Shown piece after piece: positions 10,624-19,864 of a stretch of DNA of 64,000 nucleotides. The position numbers were made by a program, and so were the translations under genes. The stretch is from positions 620,001 through 684,000 of the forward strand of contig NOKP01000027.1 of assembly GCA_002682825.1 (NCBI GenBank), in the 5' to 3' direction. The number at the start of each line of letters is the position of its first letter. Positions within the stretch are counted from its first letter, which is position 1. The DNA comes from Neonectria sp. B-13 (Eukaryota; Ascomycota; Sordariomycetes; Hypocreales; Nectriaceae). The notes beneath the pieces were generated by a model. That model made no database searches, was not told the DNA's origin, and saw nothing but the letters and a program-made list of their open reading frames with translations.

Positions 10624-13287
10624 TTACAGGCAACTGAAGCAGAAGTCTCGCCCACATCGAAACCCACCTACCCCACAAGCCCTCATAGTTCCCCCAGGCG
10701 TCCTGACCACGCTTCCTGGGCTGACAGGTTCGCCCTTACGCTTCCTGGAAGGCGTGCGAAATGCCTCAGTCGTCAGTGTGCTTGAACGCCAGGCCTTGAT
10801 GGTCGAGGCGCCAGCGCTGCGTGGGAGAGAAGGGGAAGGGCGACCGAGCTCGTCACGGTCCTTGTCGGAGTCCGAGTCCGAATCGGCTGAGATGAGGGAG
10901 AGGATGGAGCGACGGGATGAGGGGGCCCGGGAGGTGCGGATGGAGGTGAGGCGGGGAGTATGGGGCTTGAAGGACAGTGAGGGTGTCGGAGTGAGCTTTT
11001 GGGGCGTGGCCTGAGAGGGATCGTGAACATGGGCGTTCATCCTCTTAGGGTTGGGTGATTTCCGCGGCGTTTCCTCTTGGCTTGCACGAGGTGGTGCATC
11101 ATCTCTGCTTGACAAAGCCTTTTCGTTAGAGGGCGATACCGCTGTTGTTGATGTAGAAGGAGGTGGATCTGAAGACGTCTTCTCCTCGATTGCAGCGGCT
11201 GAAGAAGCCAACTCGACTTCCCCTGCTTCCTTTGCTTCCCTTGCTTCCTCTGCTTCCCCTGCTTCCTCGTCTTCACTAGCTCTCTCTGCTCCATCAGCTT
11301 CCTCTTCTTCTCCATTCTCTTTATACTCTTCAGCTTCCTCAACTCTTCCAGCTCCCTCAATATCCTCCGGCTCTTCAACTGGAACCTTGCGATGCTTTAT
11401 AGAAGCCCTCGACCTGACCGACCTAAGCCTCTTCGCAGAGTTCGACCCTTGCTCTTGCACAGTCCCCTCTGCCGCATCAGCTATATCCAGAATAGGCATA
11501 GATTTGGGCGTGTTCTGAAGCGAGGCCTGGAGCCACTTCATCTCCCGGCTGAGGCGTAAAGGTGGCGATCCAGGAACTCTTTTCGCCCGGCTACTTTTTG
11601 GTTCGGACCCGGAGCTGGGTGGTTTCGGTGGACGGCTACGGCCTCGTTTCTTTGGTTTGTCGGGAGTCAAGACTTGCTTTGGTTCATCTCCACCCAAGTT
11701 ACTGTCGTGTAGATTTGCTTCTGGATCCGGTTCCGTGAGTATTTCGGGAGCATTGCGGGTTGAAAGTAGTAGTATGGGTGCTTCGTCATCAGAGAGTTTC
11801 GGGGTAGCGTTAACAACGATAGGGCTAGGCTTGTCGACGTGAGCCTCGTCCTCTTTAGGTCCAGATGACTGGGGAGCGCTGCTTGCCGGAGGTGTTGCCG
11901 AGTCCTGCGAATCAGGGACAACTCGCCCCAAGTTCGCTTTGCCGATGCTCTCCGGTCTTAGCACTTTGCGGGTTGTCTGAGCTGACTTTGGCGTTGTGAC
12001 TCCAAGACCCTGGCTTGCTGTTTCGTGGCTTCCCTGAGAGCTGTGTAGGGCAAGGGGATCCGAGTCTGAATCGGAGAGCTGACTACTCGAATTCATCTTA
12101 AGCCCCCGATCCTTCTCTGCTTCTTGCCAAGAAATCTTCCCCATGTATTTGACCTGCTTTCTTACTCGACCAGACAGTCTACGATCTCTATGATCGTCTC
12201 CACCGCCCTCTGCTGCATTCTTGCCGTTGAATTTTCCGTCATCGCTCAGCGGATAATCAGTATCTAGCTTCTGTTCACGCGATTTGCGCGGCCCGCGAGG
12301 CCTGCCTTTGGGAAGTGGCACCGGCTTGTCGTCATCTTGCTGCCGAGAGCGAGGGGCCCAGATTGAGGTGTCGCCCTTCTGTGTTGGAAACTTGTACCTC
12401 TCGGCCTTGGACTTTTTAGTATACTGCTTTAGGAGCAGCTGTTGCTGAACGGGCATCTCAGGTTGGCCCCAGCCCTGTGGTGGAAGATGGCCAGGCATAG
12501 CCCAAGGTCCAACTAGGAAGGGGTTTGGAGAATGGCCTATGGCTGGCGGGCCATAGTTGACCGGAGGTGCGTAATTTTGAAACTGGGGAAGTCCGAATCC
12601 TGGTGCAAATCCTGGAGGTTGTGCTCCAGGGGCAGGGAGGAAGCCAACAAAAAGACTGCCATATAGGTTGGGGAAGAGGGAGTTGAGAGCCTCGACTTGA
12701 GCGCCTAGGGAATTGCCCGGCATGTTGAACGCCCCAAGACCGCTCTGTGGTACTGGAGATATGGTCTTGCTGACCATTTCTTGTCCCGGTATAACCAACT
12801 CCTCTTCGCTCCTTTCAGCCTCGGCCGGGTCTTGATCGGTGGGATATTCGTTGTCGGCCTCCTCGGAATCTTGAATTTCACTGGCATCATTTTCGTCGCC
12901 ATTGGACAACTCGTCGATGAGATCCTCGAGCAGGATGCCTTCGTTGTCATCGTCGCCATAATCGTCGCCATACCCGTCGCTAGCATCGTCTGGCCACGCC
13001 CCTCCCCCAAGATCGCCTTCGTGCCGCATGCCACTTAAATGGCCGTTGTTGACGACAATTTCTCCCGTTTCCATGTCAATTTCGTCGCCGATGCCGTCGA
13101 AATCTTGGCTGTACTTTTCAATGATATGTGCAAAGGTTGCCTGGAGTCTGTGATCTGCCTGGGCGCGCTTGATGGCCAGTTGGTGGCCGTCGTCCTTAGG
13201 GTGATCATCGTCGGCATCTTTGCTGGGTTCTGTGCTGTTCTTCAAGGGCGAAGGGCCTTGGCGGCGACGTTTCGCCGGAGGCTCCAT
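10624..13287 (-). CDS. SCM3: Centromere protein Scm3 (CENP-A histone chaperone, HJURP family)
   Basis: Single exon, 887 aa. Scm3 binds CENP-A/H4 and deposits it at centromeres. The Scm3 domain is at residues ~42-95: RLQATFAHIIEKYSQDF, then GIGDEIDMETGEIVVNNGHL and an MRHEGDLGG continuation, the family signature. The rest is the long disordered tail usual for filamentous-ascomycete orthologues: an acidic stretch (~105-165), a Pro/Gly-rich stretch (~185-285), two AT-hook-like basic motifs (KGRPRGPRK and KKRGRSRPPK) consistent with binding AT-rich centromeric DNA, and an Ala/Glu-rich repeat tract at ~660-720. The last 17 residues form a Cys motif (C-x6-C-x4-C-x2-C). Start at 13287 is the ATG before MEPPAKRRR, a likely nuclear localisation signal. 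Divergent from ATG6. Confidence 0.82.
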   Translation of the reverse strand: MEPPAKRRRQGPSPLKNSTEPSKDADDDHPKDDGHQLAIKRAQADHRLQATFAHIIEKYSQDFDGIGDEIDMETGEIVVNNGHLSGMRHEGDLGGGAWPDDASDGYGDDYGDDDNEGILLEDLIDELSNGDENDASEIQDSEEADNEYPTDQDPAEAERSEEELVIPGQEMVSKTISPVPQSGLGAFNMPGNSLGAQVEALNSLFPNLYGSLFVGFLPAPGAQPPGFAPGFGLPQFQNYAPPVNYGPPAIGHSPNPFLVGPWAMPGHLPPQGWGQPEMPVQQQLLLKQYTKKSKAERYKFPTQKGDTSIWAPRSRQQDDDKPVPLPKGRPRGPRKSREQKLDTDYPLSDDGKFNGKNAAEGGGDDHRDRRLSGRVRKQVKYMGKISWQEAEKDRGLKMNSSSQLSDSDSDPLALHSSQGSHETASQGLGVTTPKSAQTTRKVLRPESIGKANLGRVVPDSQDSATPPASSAPQSSGPKEDEAHVDKPSPIVVNATPKLSDDEAPILLLSTRNAPEILTEPDPEANLHDSNLGGDEPKQVLTPDKPKKRGRSRPPKPPSSGSEPKSSRAKRVPGSPPLRLSREMKWLQASLQNTPKSMPILDIADAAEGTVQEQGSNSAKRLRSVRSRASIKHRKVPVEEPEDIEGAGRVEEAEEYKENGEEEEADGAERASEDEEAGEAEEAREAKEAGEVELASSAAAIEEKTSSDPPPSTSTTAVSPSNEKALSSRDDAPPRASQEETPRKSPNPKRMNAHVHDPSQATPQKLTPTPSLSFKPHTPRLTSIRTSRAPSSRRSILSLISADSDSDSDKDRDELGRPSPSLPRSAGASTIKAWRSSTLTTEAFRTPSRKRKGEPVSPGSVVRTPGGTMRACGVGGFRCGRDFCFSCL

Positions 13288-13895
13288 TGTGGATGAAGAA
13301 CATGTGCAGGAGGCGGATGCAGCAAGCGATTACAAGCCATGCGACAGTGGCGGTGCCTCGAAGTCCTCGTCTCTGGTGGGCGGATTTCACGAGTTGACGA
13401 TGGTTGGAGGAGCAACTAGATAACGACGCGATGTGACGCGCTCTAGGGCAGTTCAGTGGAGCGCGGACGCGTAAAGTGCCCCATCGGTGGGACCTGCAGT
13501 GGAGTGGAATCCATGCTGCTTCAGTGGGCGAGCACCCCGCTGATTCATGGATCAAATCTCATTGAGAAATCCTAAGAAAATCGGATAGTACATTGAAAAT
13601 TAGTTCAAGACACCTGCTCAAAACTCTAGGCAAGGCAAGATTTGAGTAAAGAACTGAATCAGGACTGATCCAGCGTTGGTACATCACAACGTGCACCTTT
13701 GTGGAACTCCTCAGAGGGTGGAACCCCCTGCAGCCAAAAGGCTTGGCGGGTGACTTCAACGTCACTGCCTGTCATCTCGCGAGTGGGGGGCTCAAGCTTC
13801 CAACATCAACGTCCGCTTCCTACAGGTGACCAAGCCAACTCTCTCCTCCGCAACCCACCCTAGCTGTCTCGAGGCATGCAAAATTGCCTCCTGTC
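13288..13895. promoter_or_regulatory. Bidirectional promoter region between SCM3 and ATG6, with an MCB-type site
   Basis: This 608-bp stretch separates the divergent SCM3 and ATG6 genes. An ACGCGT hexamer (the MluI cell-cycle box core bound by MBF-type factors) is at 13467-13472, about 180 bp upstream of the SCM3 start, with a further GACGCG core near 13435. An S-phase/G1 regulation of SCM3 would fit, but this is inference from one motif. Confidence 0.4.
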
Positions 13896-15416
13896 ATGAC
13901 CTGCCAAAAGTGCCGCCAGCCTCTGAAGCTGGATGGCTCACTCGAGGACCTGAACCCAGCCGCCTACGACCTTCTCATCTGTGAGCGCAACTATCCTCAG
14001 TTTCGATGCGACCATGGCTAATCACGCGCCTCCATAGCTTCATCCTCGCCACAGACGCTCAAGAAGTCGCCCGTACCCCGCGCGCCAGTCGCCCAACCCC
14101 AAGAGCAATCCCGGAGATCCCTTTACGACAAAATCTCCCGAAATACTGGCGTCCCCGTCTTTAAACGCAATCATGGCGCCCAGCCGCGCGATTCTGCCAT
14201 GTCTTTCATCTACCTGACCGAGTCGCAAATGGGCGGGCCGCAGACGCAAACGATAGAGCCACCATCGACACCACCCAAACTTCGGCGCTCGAGCTCGAGT
14301 AGAGCCGGGGGCGACGAGACCGAAGGACCAAAGGGAGACGAGATGGATAGGATCAACCGTCTATTCGAGATTCTTTCGGCCCGATCCGACATCGATCATC
14401 CGATATGTGTTGAATGCACGGATATGCTTGTGGAAGGCCTACAGAAGAAGTTGGACCTGGCTTCAAAGGAGAGAGACGCGTATGTGAGACATCTCAAGGA
14501 TGTCAAAGCGGACCAGCCCAGCGAGGAAGACATGAAAGCTCAAGAGGCAGCGCTGAAGAAGGCAGAACAAGACAGGGCAACGGCGATGGAAGAGTTGAAG
14601 AAGTTAGAGGGAGAGAAGGACGCATTAGACGAAGAAATTGTGGCCCTTGAGGAAGAGTCACGACAGCTGGACAGGGAGGAGGAGAAGTTCTGGAGGGAGC
14701 GGAATACGTTCGCAACCAAGATGGCCGAGTTCCAGTCGGAACGGGACAGCGTCAACGCCAAATACGTCAACGACTCGCAGCTGTTGGAGAAACTTCAGCG
14801 ATCCAACGTATACAACGACACGTTTTGCATCAGCCACGACGGCAGCTTTGCGACCATCAACGGACTGCGGCTGGGGCGACTGTCTAACAAACCAGTTGAT
14901 TGGCCCGAGATTAACGCGGCGTGGGGTCACGCACTACTCCTGCTTGTGACAGTGGCAGAGAAGCTTGGGTACAGGTTCGATGGGTATGACCCGCAGCCCA
15001 TGGGCAGCACGTCCAAGATTGTCCGGTACGAGACCCCCAGCCCATCGTCGAGCAGACTGGGGGCGAGGGCGGTTCAACCCCCACCTAAGAAGCATATCCT
15101 GGAGCTCTACAGCTCGGGAGACATGCCGTTGGGGCTGACGTTTATGCACCGGCGGTTCGACAATGCCATGGTGGGATTCCTGGAGCTGGTGCGCCAACTG
15201 GGGGCATTTGTGCACCGGCAAACGGATGCGACTGGAACCCCACTGAGCCTGCCTTACAAGATTGACGGAGACAAGATCGGGGATGTGAGCATCAAGCTGG
15301 GGATTGCGCAGGACGATGGGTGGACCAAGGCGTGCAAGCTGACGTTGACGTGCTGCAAGTTCCTGCTTGCACACGCGAGCAATGTGACGTCGACCGCGAG
15401 GAACGGGGGTGCTTGA
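13896..15416 (+). CDS. ATG6: Atg6/Vps30 (Beclin 1 orthologue)
   Basis: Two exons: 13896-13980 and 14038-15416 (57-bp intron), giving 487 aa. Atg6/Vps30 is the shared subunit of PI3-kinase complex I (autophagy, with Atg14) and complex II (vacuolar sorting, with Vps38). Seen: an N-terminal CxxC pair (MTCQKCRQPLKLDGSLEDL), a disordered linker, an invariant ICVECTDML block (~168-177), a long coiled coil (~180-310), then the C-terminal evolutionarily conserved domain from YNDTFCISHDGSFATINGLR through WPEINAAWGHALLLL, LGYRFDGYDPQPMGSTSKI, LELYSSGDMPL and FDNAMVGFLELV. The first exon is short, so the start is easy to miss; ATG 13896 is chosen because it puts the CxxC motif at the N-terminus as in other fungi. 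ATG14 lies in the same window. Confidence 0.95.
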
Positions 15417-16925
15417 GAATGAAGGTGGCCATAGAGCAGAGGAGACGAATGCATGAGATGGAGTTTAGGGCAGATGAAGGGAAGGCGTTTTTGGGATATC
15501 GGATAATTGTCTGCTGTATACTGGAATAACGCTCTATACTCGGGGATGGAAGGATGGAGCAGGGTAGTTGTGGTGTTGGTGTCGTGATGAGGCAGACTAC
15601 AAGATGGATACAGATTACTCATCCATGTCACCGATGATGGCACGAGAGAGATGAGTGAAAGCCTCGTTCTGGTGGTACTGGTAATGGATTTCTGTCGTTC
15701 TTAATAACGCATCTGTTCGCGATGCATGGCTTTGTATACTAGTGTACCGGGAGGTGACTCAGAGTGCCGAGGCCTAGGATCATGGTCGCGAGGCTCACCA
15801 CAGGGCGACCCAGGGAGGATCGTGGGCGGACAAGGTAGGGATAAGGGATGCGCTAGCTCTTACTAGCATGAGGTGTAACCGTGTAGTTAGGTGCTTGGTG
15901 CCATGTATAACTAGGCTAGGTTATAGAAATGTTCTCTATTCGTACGAAGTAATAGCGAGGTAGCAGCCTAGGTGTATGGCATGCACCATCATGACATTGC
16001 ACAGCACATTGCTCGGTTGCGTATTCTGTATTCTTGCACTTTGCACTCTGCCATCTGCCATCTGTAATCTGCAACCGGTCCCTTTCGCACAGGAAAATGC
16101 CGAGAGCCAGACAACCCTTGCCTCTGATAGGCCAGACGCAATGTAGAGGTGACATCGAATGCTCACCGGCATGCAATCATGCCTCAAAAGTGTTCTCCGT
16201 ACGAAGACTAGGCTACAGCCGCAGAGGGGCAGTGCCCAAGACAGCCGCCGTAGGGCGGACCCTCCCCTGTGGTCTGGTGGAGGCCCTCCCCGCAGTGGAA
16301 ACAGGGCTGAGGCAGCCAAGTCCGTCTCTCATTGGCGACGGGCAGCTTTCCCTACTCGGCTCCCAGGGCTTGAGGTGCTGGACGCCTTCTTTTCTGCCTG
16401 CGATGCCTGGAACTCGAATGCGGGCGCTGCACACTCCACAATTTCTGACAGGGATGTGAGGCATTCGCACGTACGAAGTACCTGGGTGCATTCTGGGCAC
16501 GCTGTGCACGTTGTGCTTACGGAGGCACCAAGGAACGAACCTTGTGGACTCGGCCTGGTGCATTCGCAGTTCCGAGTGGTCAGCGGGACGTGGTATGTCG
16601 TCCGTGGCTGGACGATTGCGCCGTTGCTGCCTTCGAACAGCTCCGAGGGGCTGAGCTACTAGGGAGTTCTCTCTCTGCCTACCACGGGCTGTCTTTCCTA
16701 TCTCTCAATGGGAGGTTGATACACAGATATAAAGCGCCCCCAAACCATCACCTGTGTTTCAAGGGCTGTGTTCTTCTTCCTTCCTCCATCCTGCTTTCTC
16801 CTTCCTCCTTCCTCCTTCCTCCTTGTTCCATCTTTCATCCTCAATCATTCACATCTCTCGCTTCACACCTCTCTCTCTCAAGACCTGATCGAACTTCTTC
16901 CCCTTGTTCCCTCTACTGCTTGCTC
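15417..16925. other. Intergenic region and 5' leader of the AAA+ ATPase gene
   Basis: No gene supported in 1.5 kb. The first ~500 bp are AT-richer 3' flank of ATG6. The last ~200 bp (16740-16920) are strongly pyrimidine-rich, with TTCCTCC-type repeats at about 16790-16830, typical of a fungal 5' UTR. A TATA-like tatataaag element (acagatataaagc) lies at about 16722-16734. Confidence 0.4.
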
Positions 16926-19467
16926 ATGACCATCATGGAGGCTCAACCCGACGTCAAGGTCCACGAGCTCCGTGTCGTCGATGGCGAGGAGGAAATCGAC
17001 GACAACAGCTCCATTGTCAGCTTCGAGTCGCTCCCCCGCGGATCGGGCAGAGCGACGAGAGCCGCCATCAAGCCAAAGCCCATTCTCAAGGTTGACGGCC
17101 AGGTCCCAAACGTTCTCTACGTCCTCAAGTACATTGGCTGGAACGACAAGGTTGTCGAGTGTAAGTCCTCCAAAAGCCCCATCTGCCAACATCGCGCTGA
17201 CCATAAACTACCCAGACCGCCAAAGCACCCAAGCCTTCAAGGACGTCCCTGAATTCGAGGGCGATGCCGAGGAGGAGGCCAGTGCTCCCACTGAGAAGCC
17301 CGTTATTGAAATCGTCACAAAGGTCTTCACCGCCAAGGCCGTGCGTAGATCCTCCCGTCGCCATCGTGGTCCCCGTGGCGGCCCCGGTCAGGCCGGAGAT
17401 CGCCCCATCACCGAGACTTTTGATCAGGTGGACTATAGGTACGATGACTACGTTTCGGACGATGAGGAAGATCTGGAGGCCACTGCTCCTGAGACGGCCC
17501 GCCCCTTCATGGTCATCCACTCCGAACATCTCATCAACGCTCTCAAGGCCGTCGTTTCCTACTACCCCTACATCAACCTCGACGGCAAGTCTGTCACCAT
17601 CAACTCCCCCTACCGTGTTCTCTACCATCACCGCCACCAGCTGGCAGAGTACCGTCACCAACAGCCCGCCACTCACGACGACGAATGTGCTTCCACCACT
17701 GTTAAGCACATTGACGCTCTCCTGGGCTTCCTCGACAATGACCTTGGCCAACAGATCCGCCAGGAGGAGGCGCGCCAGAGTCTCAAGGTCCCCAAGGCCA
17801 CGTTTGAGTACTTTTGGCTCCTTCTTAAGCCCGGCGAGGTTATCTACGCCAAGCGATATGATATCTGGACGCCCTATGTCATCAGCAGTGTTCGCGTTAA
17901 CCAACACGCGTACAGCCCGTTCGATGTCTACAAGGTCAACTGCTGGATGATCGAGTCCAATGGAACCAAGGTCAATCGCTTCATGTACAGCTTCAACATC
18001 ACGCCTTGGCTTGGTGAGCAGGCCATCGGCAGCCTCAGCATTATTCCCGCCGCCTTCTGGCCTGAGGATCTCGACGCTCAGGGCGGCCTCACCATGAAGG
18101 AGAAGTGCATCCAGCAGGGTAAGCTGTACTGGGATCTCCTGAAGCGCCCAACATACATGGACTACGAGGGCCTTCTCGTCAACTCCGGTTCAGGGAACCG
18201 CCAATCTCGAGGCCCCACGGGCTTCATGCGTGGCCGGGTCATTTGCGACGCGTCGGGTTTTGATAGCTACTATAACCTGGGCCCGGATTGCATGCGCGGA
18301 ATGGCCCGCTACCACCGCCCCCCTTCTTGCAACCAGGCCGCGCCCCCCGTCAAAGACCATCTCCCCAGGAACCAGCCTCAGTGTGGATGCCGTGCCTGTA
18401 CGGCGGACCGCTCCAACGAGCTCGAGAGTCCCTTCCTGAACTTCGAGGACCTTGACCCTCTCCACGACAGCCCCCCTGACAGTGACCTCTTCTACTTCGT
18501 CTGCAGCAACACCATCCCCGGCTTCATCCTCGGCGATCGCCGCTGGGGACATCTGAGCCTCGGCAACCTCAAGCCGCTCACGACGGACAAGGAAGCCTTC
18601 AACTATCTCGTCCTTGACGATGAGGTCAAGTTGACGGTCAAGGCCCTCATTGGCAAGTTCGCCACCGATCTCGGCGCCGGCCTTGTCTCGCCCTGGGGTA
18701 ACGACTTTGTTAAGAACAAGGGCGAGGGCCGAATCTTCCTCCTGCACGGCGCCCCTGGTGTTGGCAAGACCTGCACCGCCGAGTGCGTCGCCGAGCTGAC
18801 CAACCGGCCCCTCATCTCCCTCACCAGCGGTGACCTGAGCGTTGACTCGTACAATATCGAGGCCAACCTCAGTTATTTCCTCGAGCTCGGCCAGCGCTAT
18901 GGCGCCCTCGTCCTCCTCGACGAGGCTGACGTCTACCTCGAGCGTCGCCGCTCCAAGGACATCTCCCGCAACGGTCTCGTGTCTGTCTTCCTGCGAGCCC
19001 TGGAATATTACCGCGGTGTCCTTTTCCTCACCACCAACCGCGTCCAGTGGTTTGACCCAGCCTTCCTGAGTCGAATTCACGTTGCCCTGCACTACAAGAA
19101 CCTCCGTAATGAGGACCGCGAGCGCATCTGGACCAACAACTTTGACCGCCTCGTCCGCGACTCAAACAGCCTCATCCACATCTCCACCGCTGCTCGCGAA
19201 TTCATCTGGAACAGTCGCGAGGTCCACAGCCTCAAGTGGAACGGCCGCGAGATCCGCAACGCTATGCAGACTGCTCTCGCCCTGGCCGAGAGCGAATCTC
19301 AGGAGCAGAACACCGACCGTATCATGATTGGCGAAAAGCATATCCGAGCTGTTGTCAAGATGAGCCGGGGCTTCCGGGATTACATCAAGAACTCTATTCC
19401 TGATGGTTGGGAGGACGAGAGGGGCGCCGGTGAAGAGTCCGACGACGATGAGAGCATCCGCGCGTAG
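16926..19467 (+). CDS. AAA+ ATPase with fungal DUF7025-type N-terminal region
   Basis: Two exons: 16926-17160 and 17216-19467 (55-bp intron), 828 aa. C-terminal AAA domain: Walker A GAPGVGKT at ~589, Walker B ALVLLDEADVYLERR at ~640, sensor-1-like LFLTTNRVQWFDPAFLSRIH, and a C-terminal lid with WNGREIRNAMQTALALAE. The central part (~200-330: MVIHSEHLINALKAVVSYYP, LLLKPGEVIYAK) looks like the DUF7025 module that precedes AAA domains in many fungal and oomycete proteins. The short Cys-rich stretch CGCRACTADR sits between the two. The family is common in filamentous ascomycetes, but the substrate is unknown; I do not assign BCS1 or another named ATPase. ATG 16926 is followed in frame by ATG 16935, an alternative start. 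The C-terminus is acidic (EESDDDES). Confidence 0.88.
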
Positions 19468-19864
19468 CGGTGCAGCTTATCATGAGCCATGTCTCGATTC
19501 CTCACGTGCAAATTTCTCAGAATGTCTTCTCCTTTTTCGATTCTAAATACTAGGGATGCTGGGCAAGATTGGAAGAATTGACCCAAGCTGGAAACTAACG
19601 ACGACATGATATGAAGGGAACTCTATGGAAATTTAAATAATGCAAACAAATTGAACTTGAAAGTAGCGTCGCTAGAAAATCATAACTTTGGTGTATCTTC
19701 AACATTTATATTAGTAGTCTTTTCGCTTGCCCAAGCTGAAGAATTAACCAAGATTACGTGAGGGCCCAAATATAGTAGTACCCGTCTTCCTTTCTATCCA
19801 ACACATTCTTTACGTTCAAAATAAACAAAAACTTTTTTTCCATATCCTGTCCTCGGTACTTCCT
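19468..19864. other. Convergent 3' intergenic region (AAA+ ATPase / ABC transporter)
   Basis: About 400 bp, AT-rich (attataaat-like and aataaac elements), holding the two 3' UTRs. No gene is seen. Confidence 0.4.

Noticed and set aside
17125..17907. 260-codon minus-strand frame antisense to the AAA+ ATPase
   Set aside because: It mirrors a GC3-rich coding exon; such antisense frames arise from codon bias. No domain or start context supports it.
18190..19092. 300-codon minus-strand frame antisense to the AAA+ ATPase
   Set aside because: Same reason: composed of Val/Glu/Ala runs mirroring the ATPase codons.
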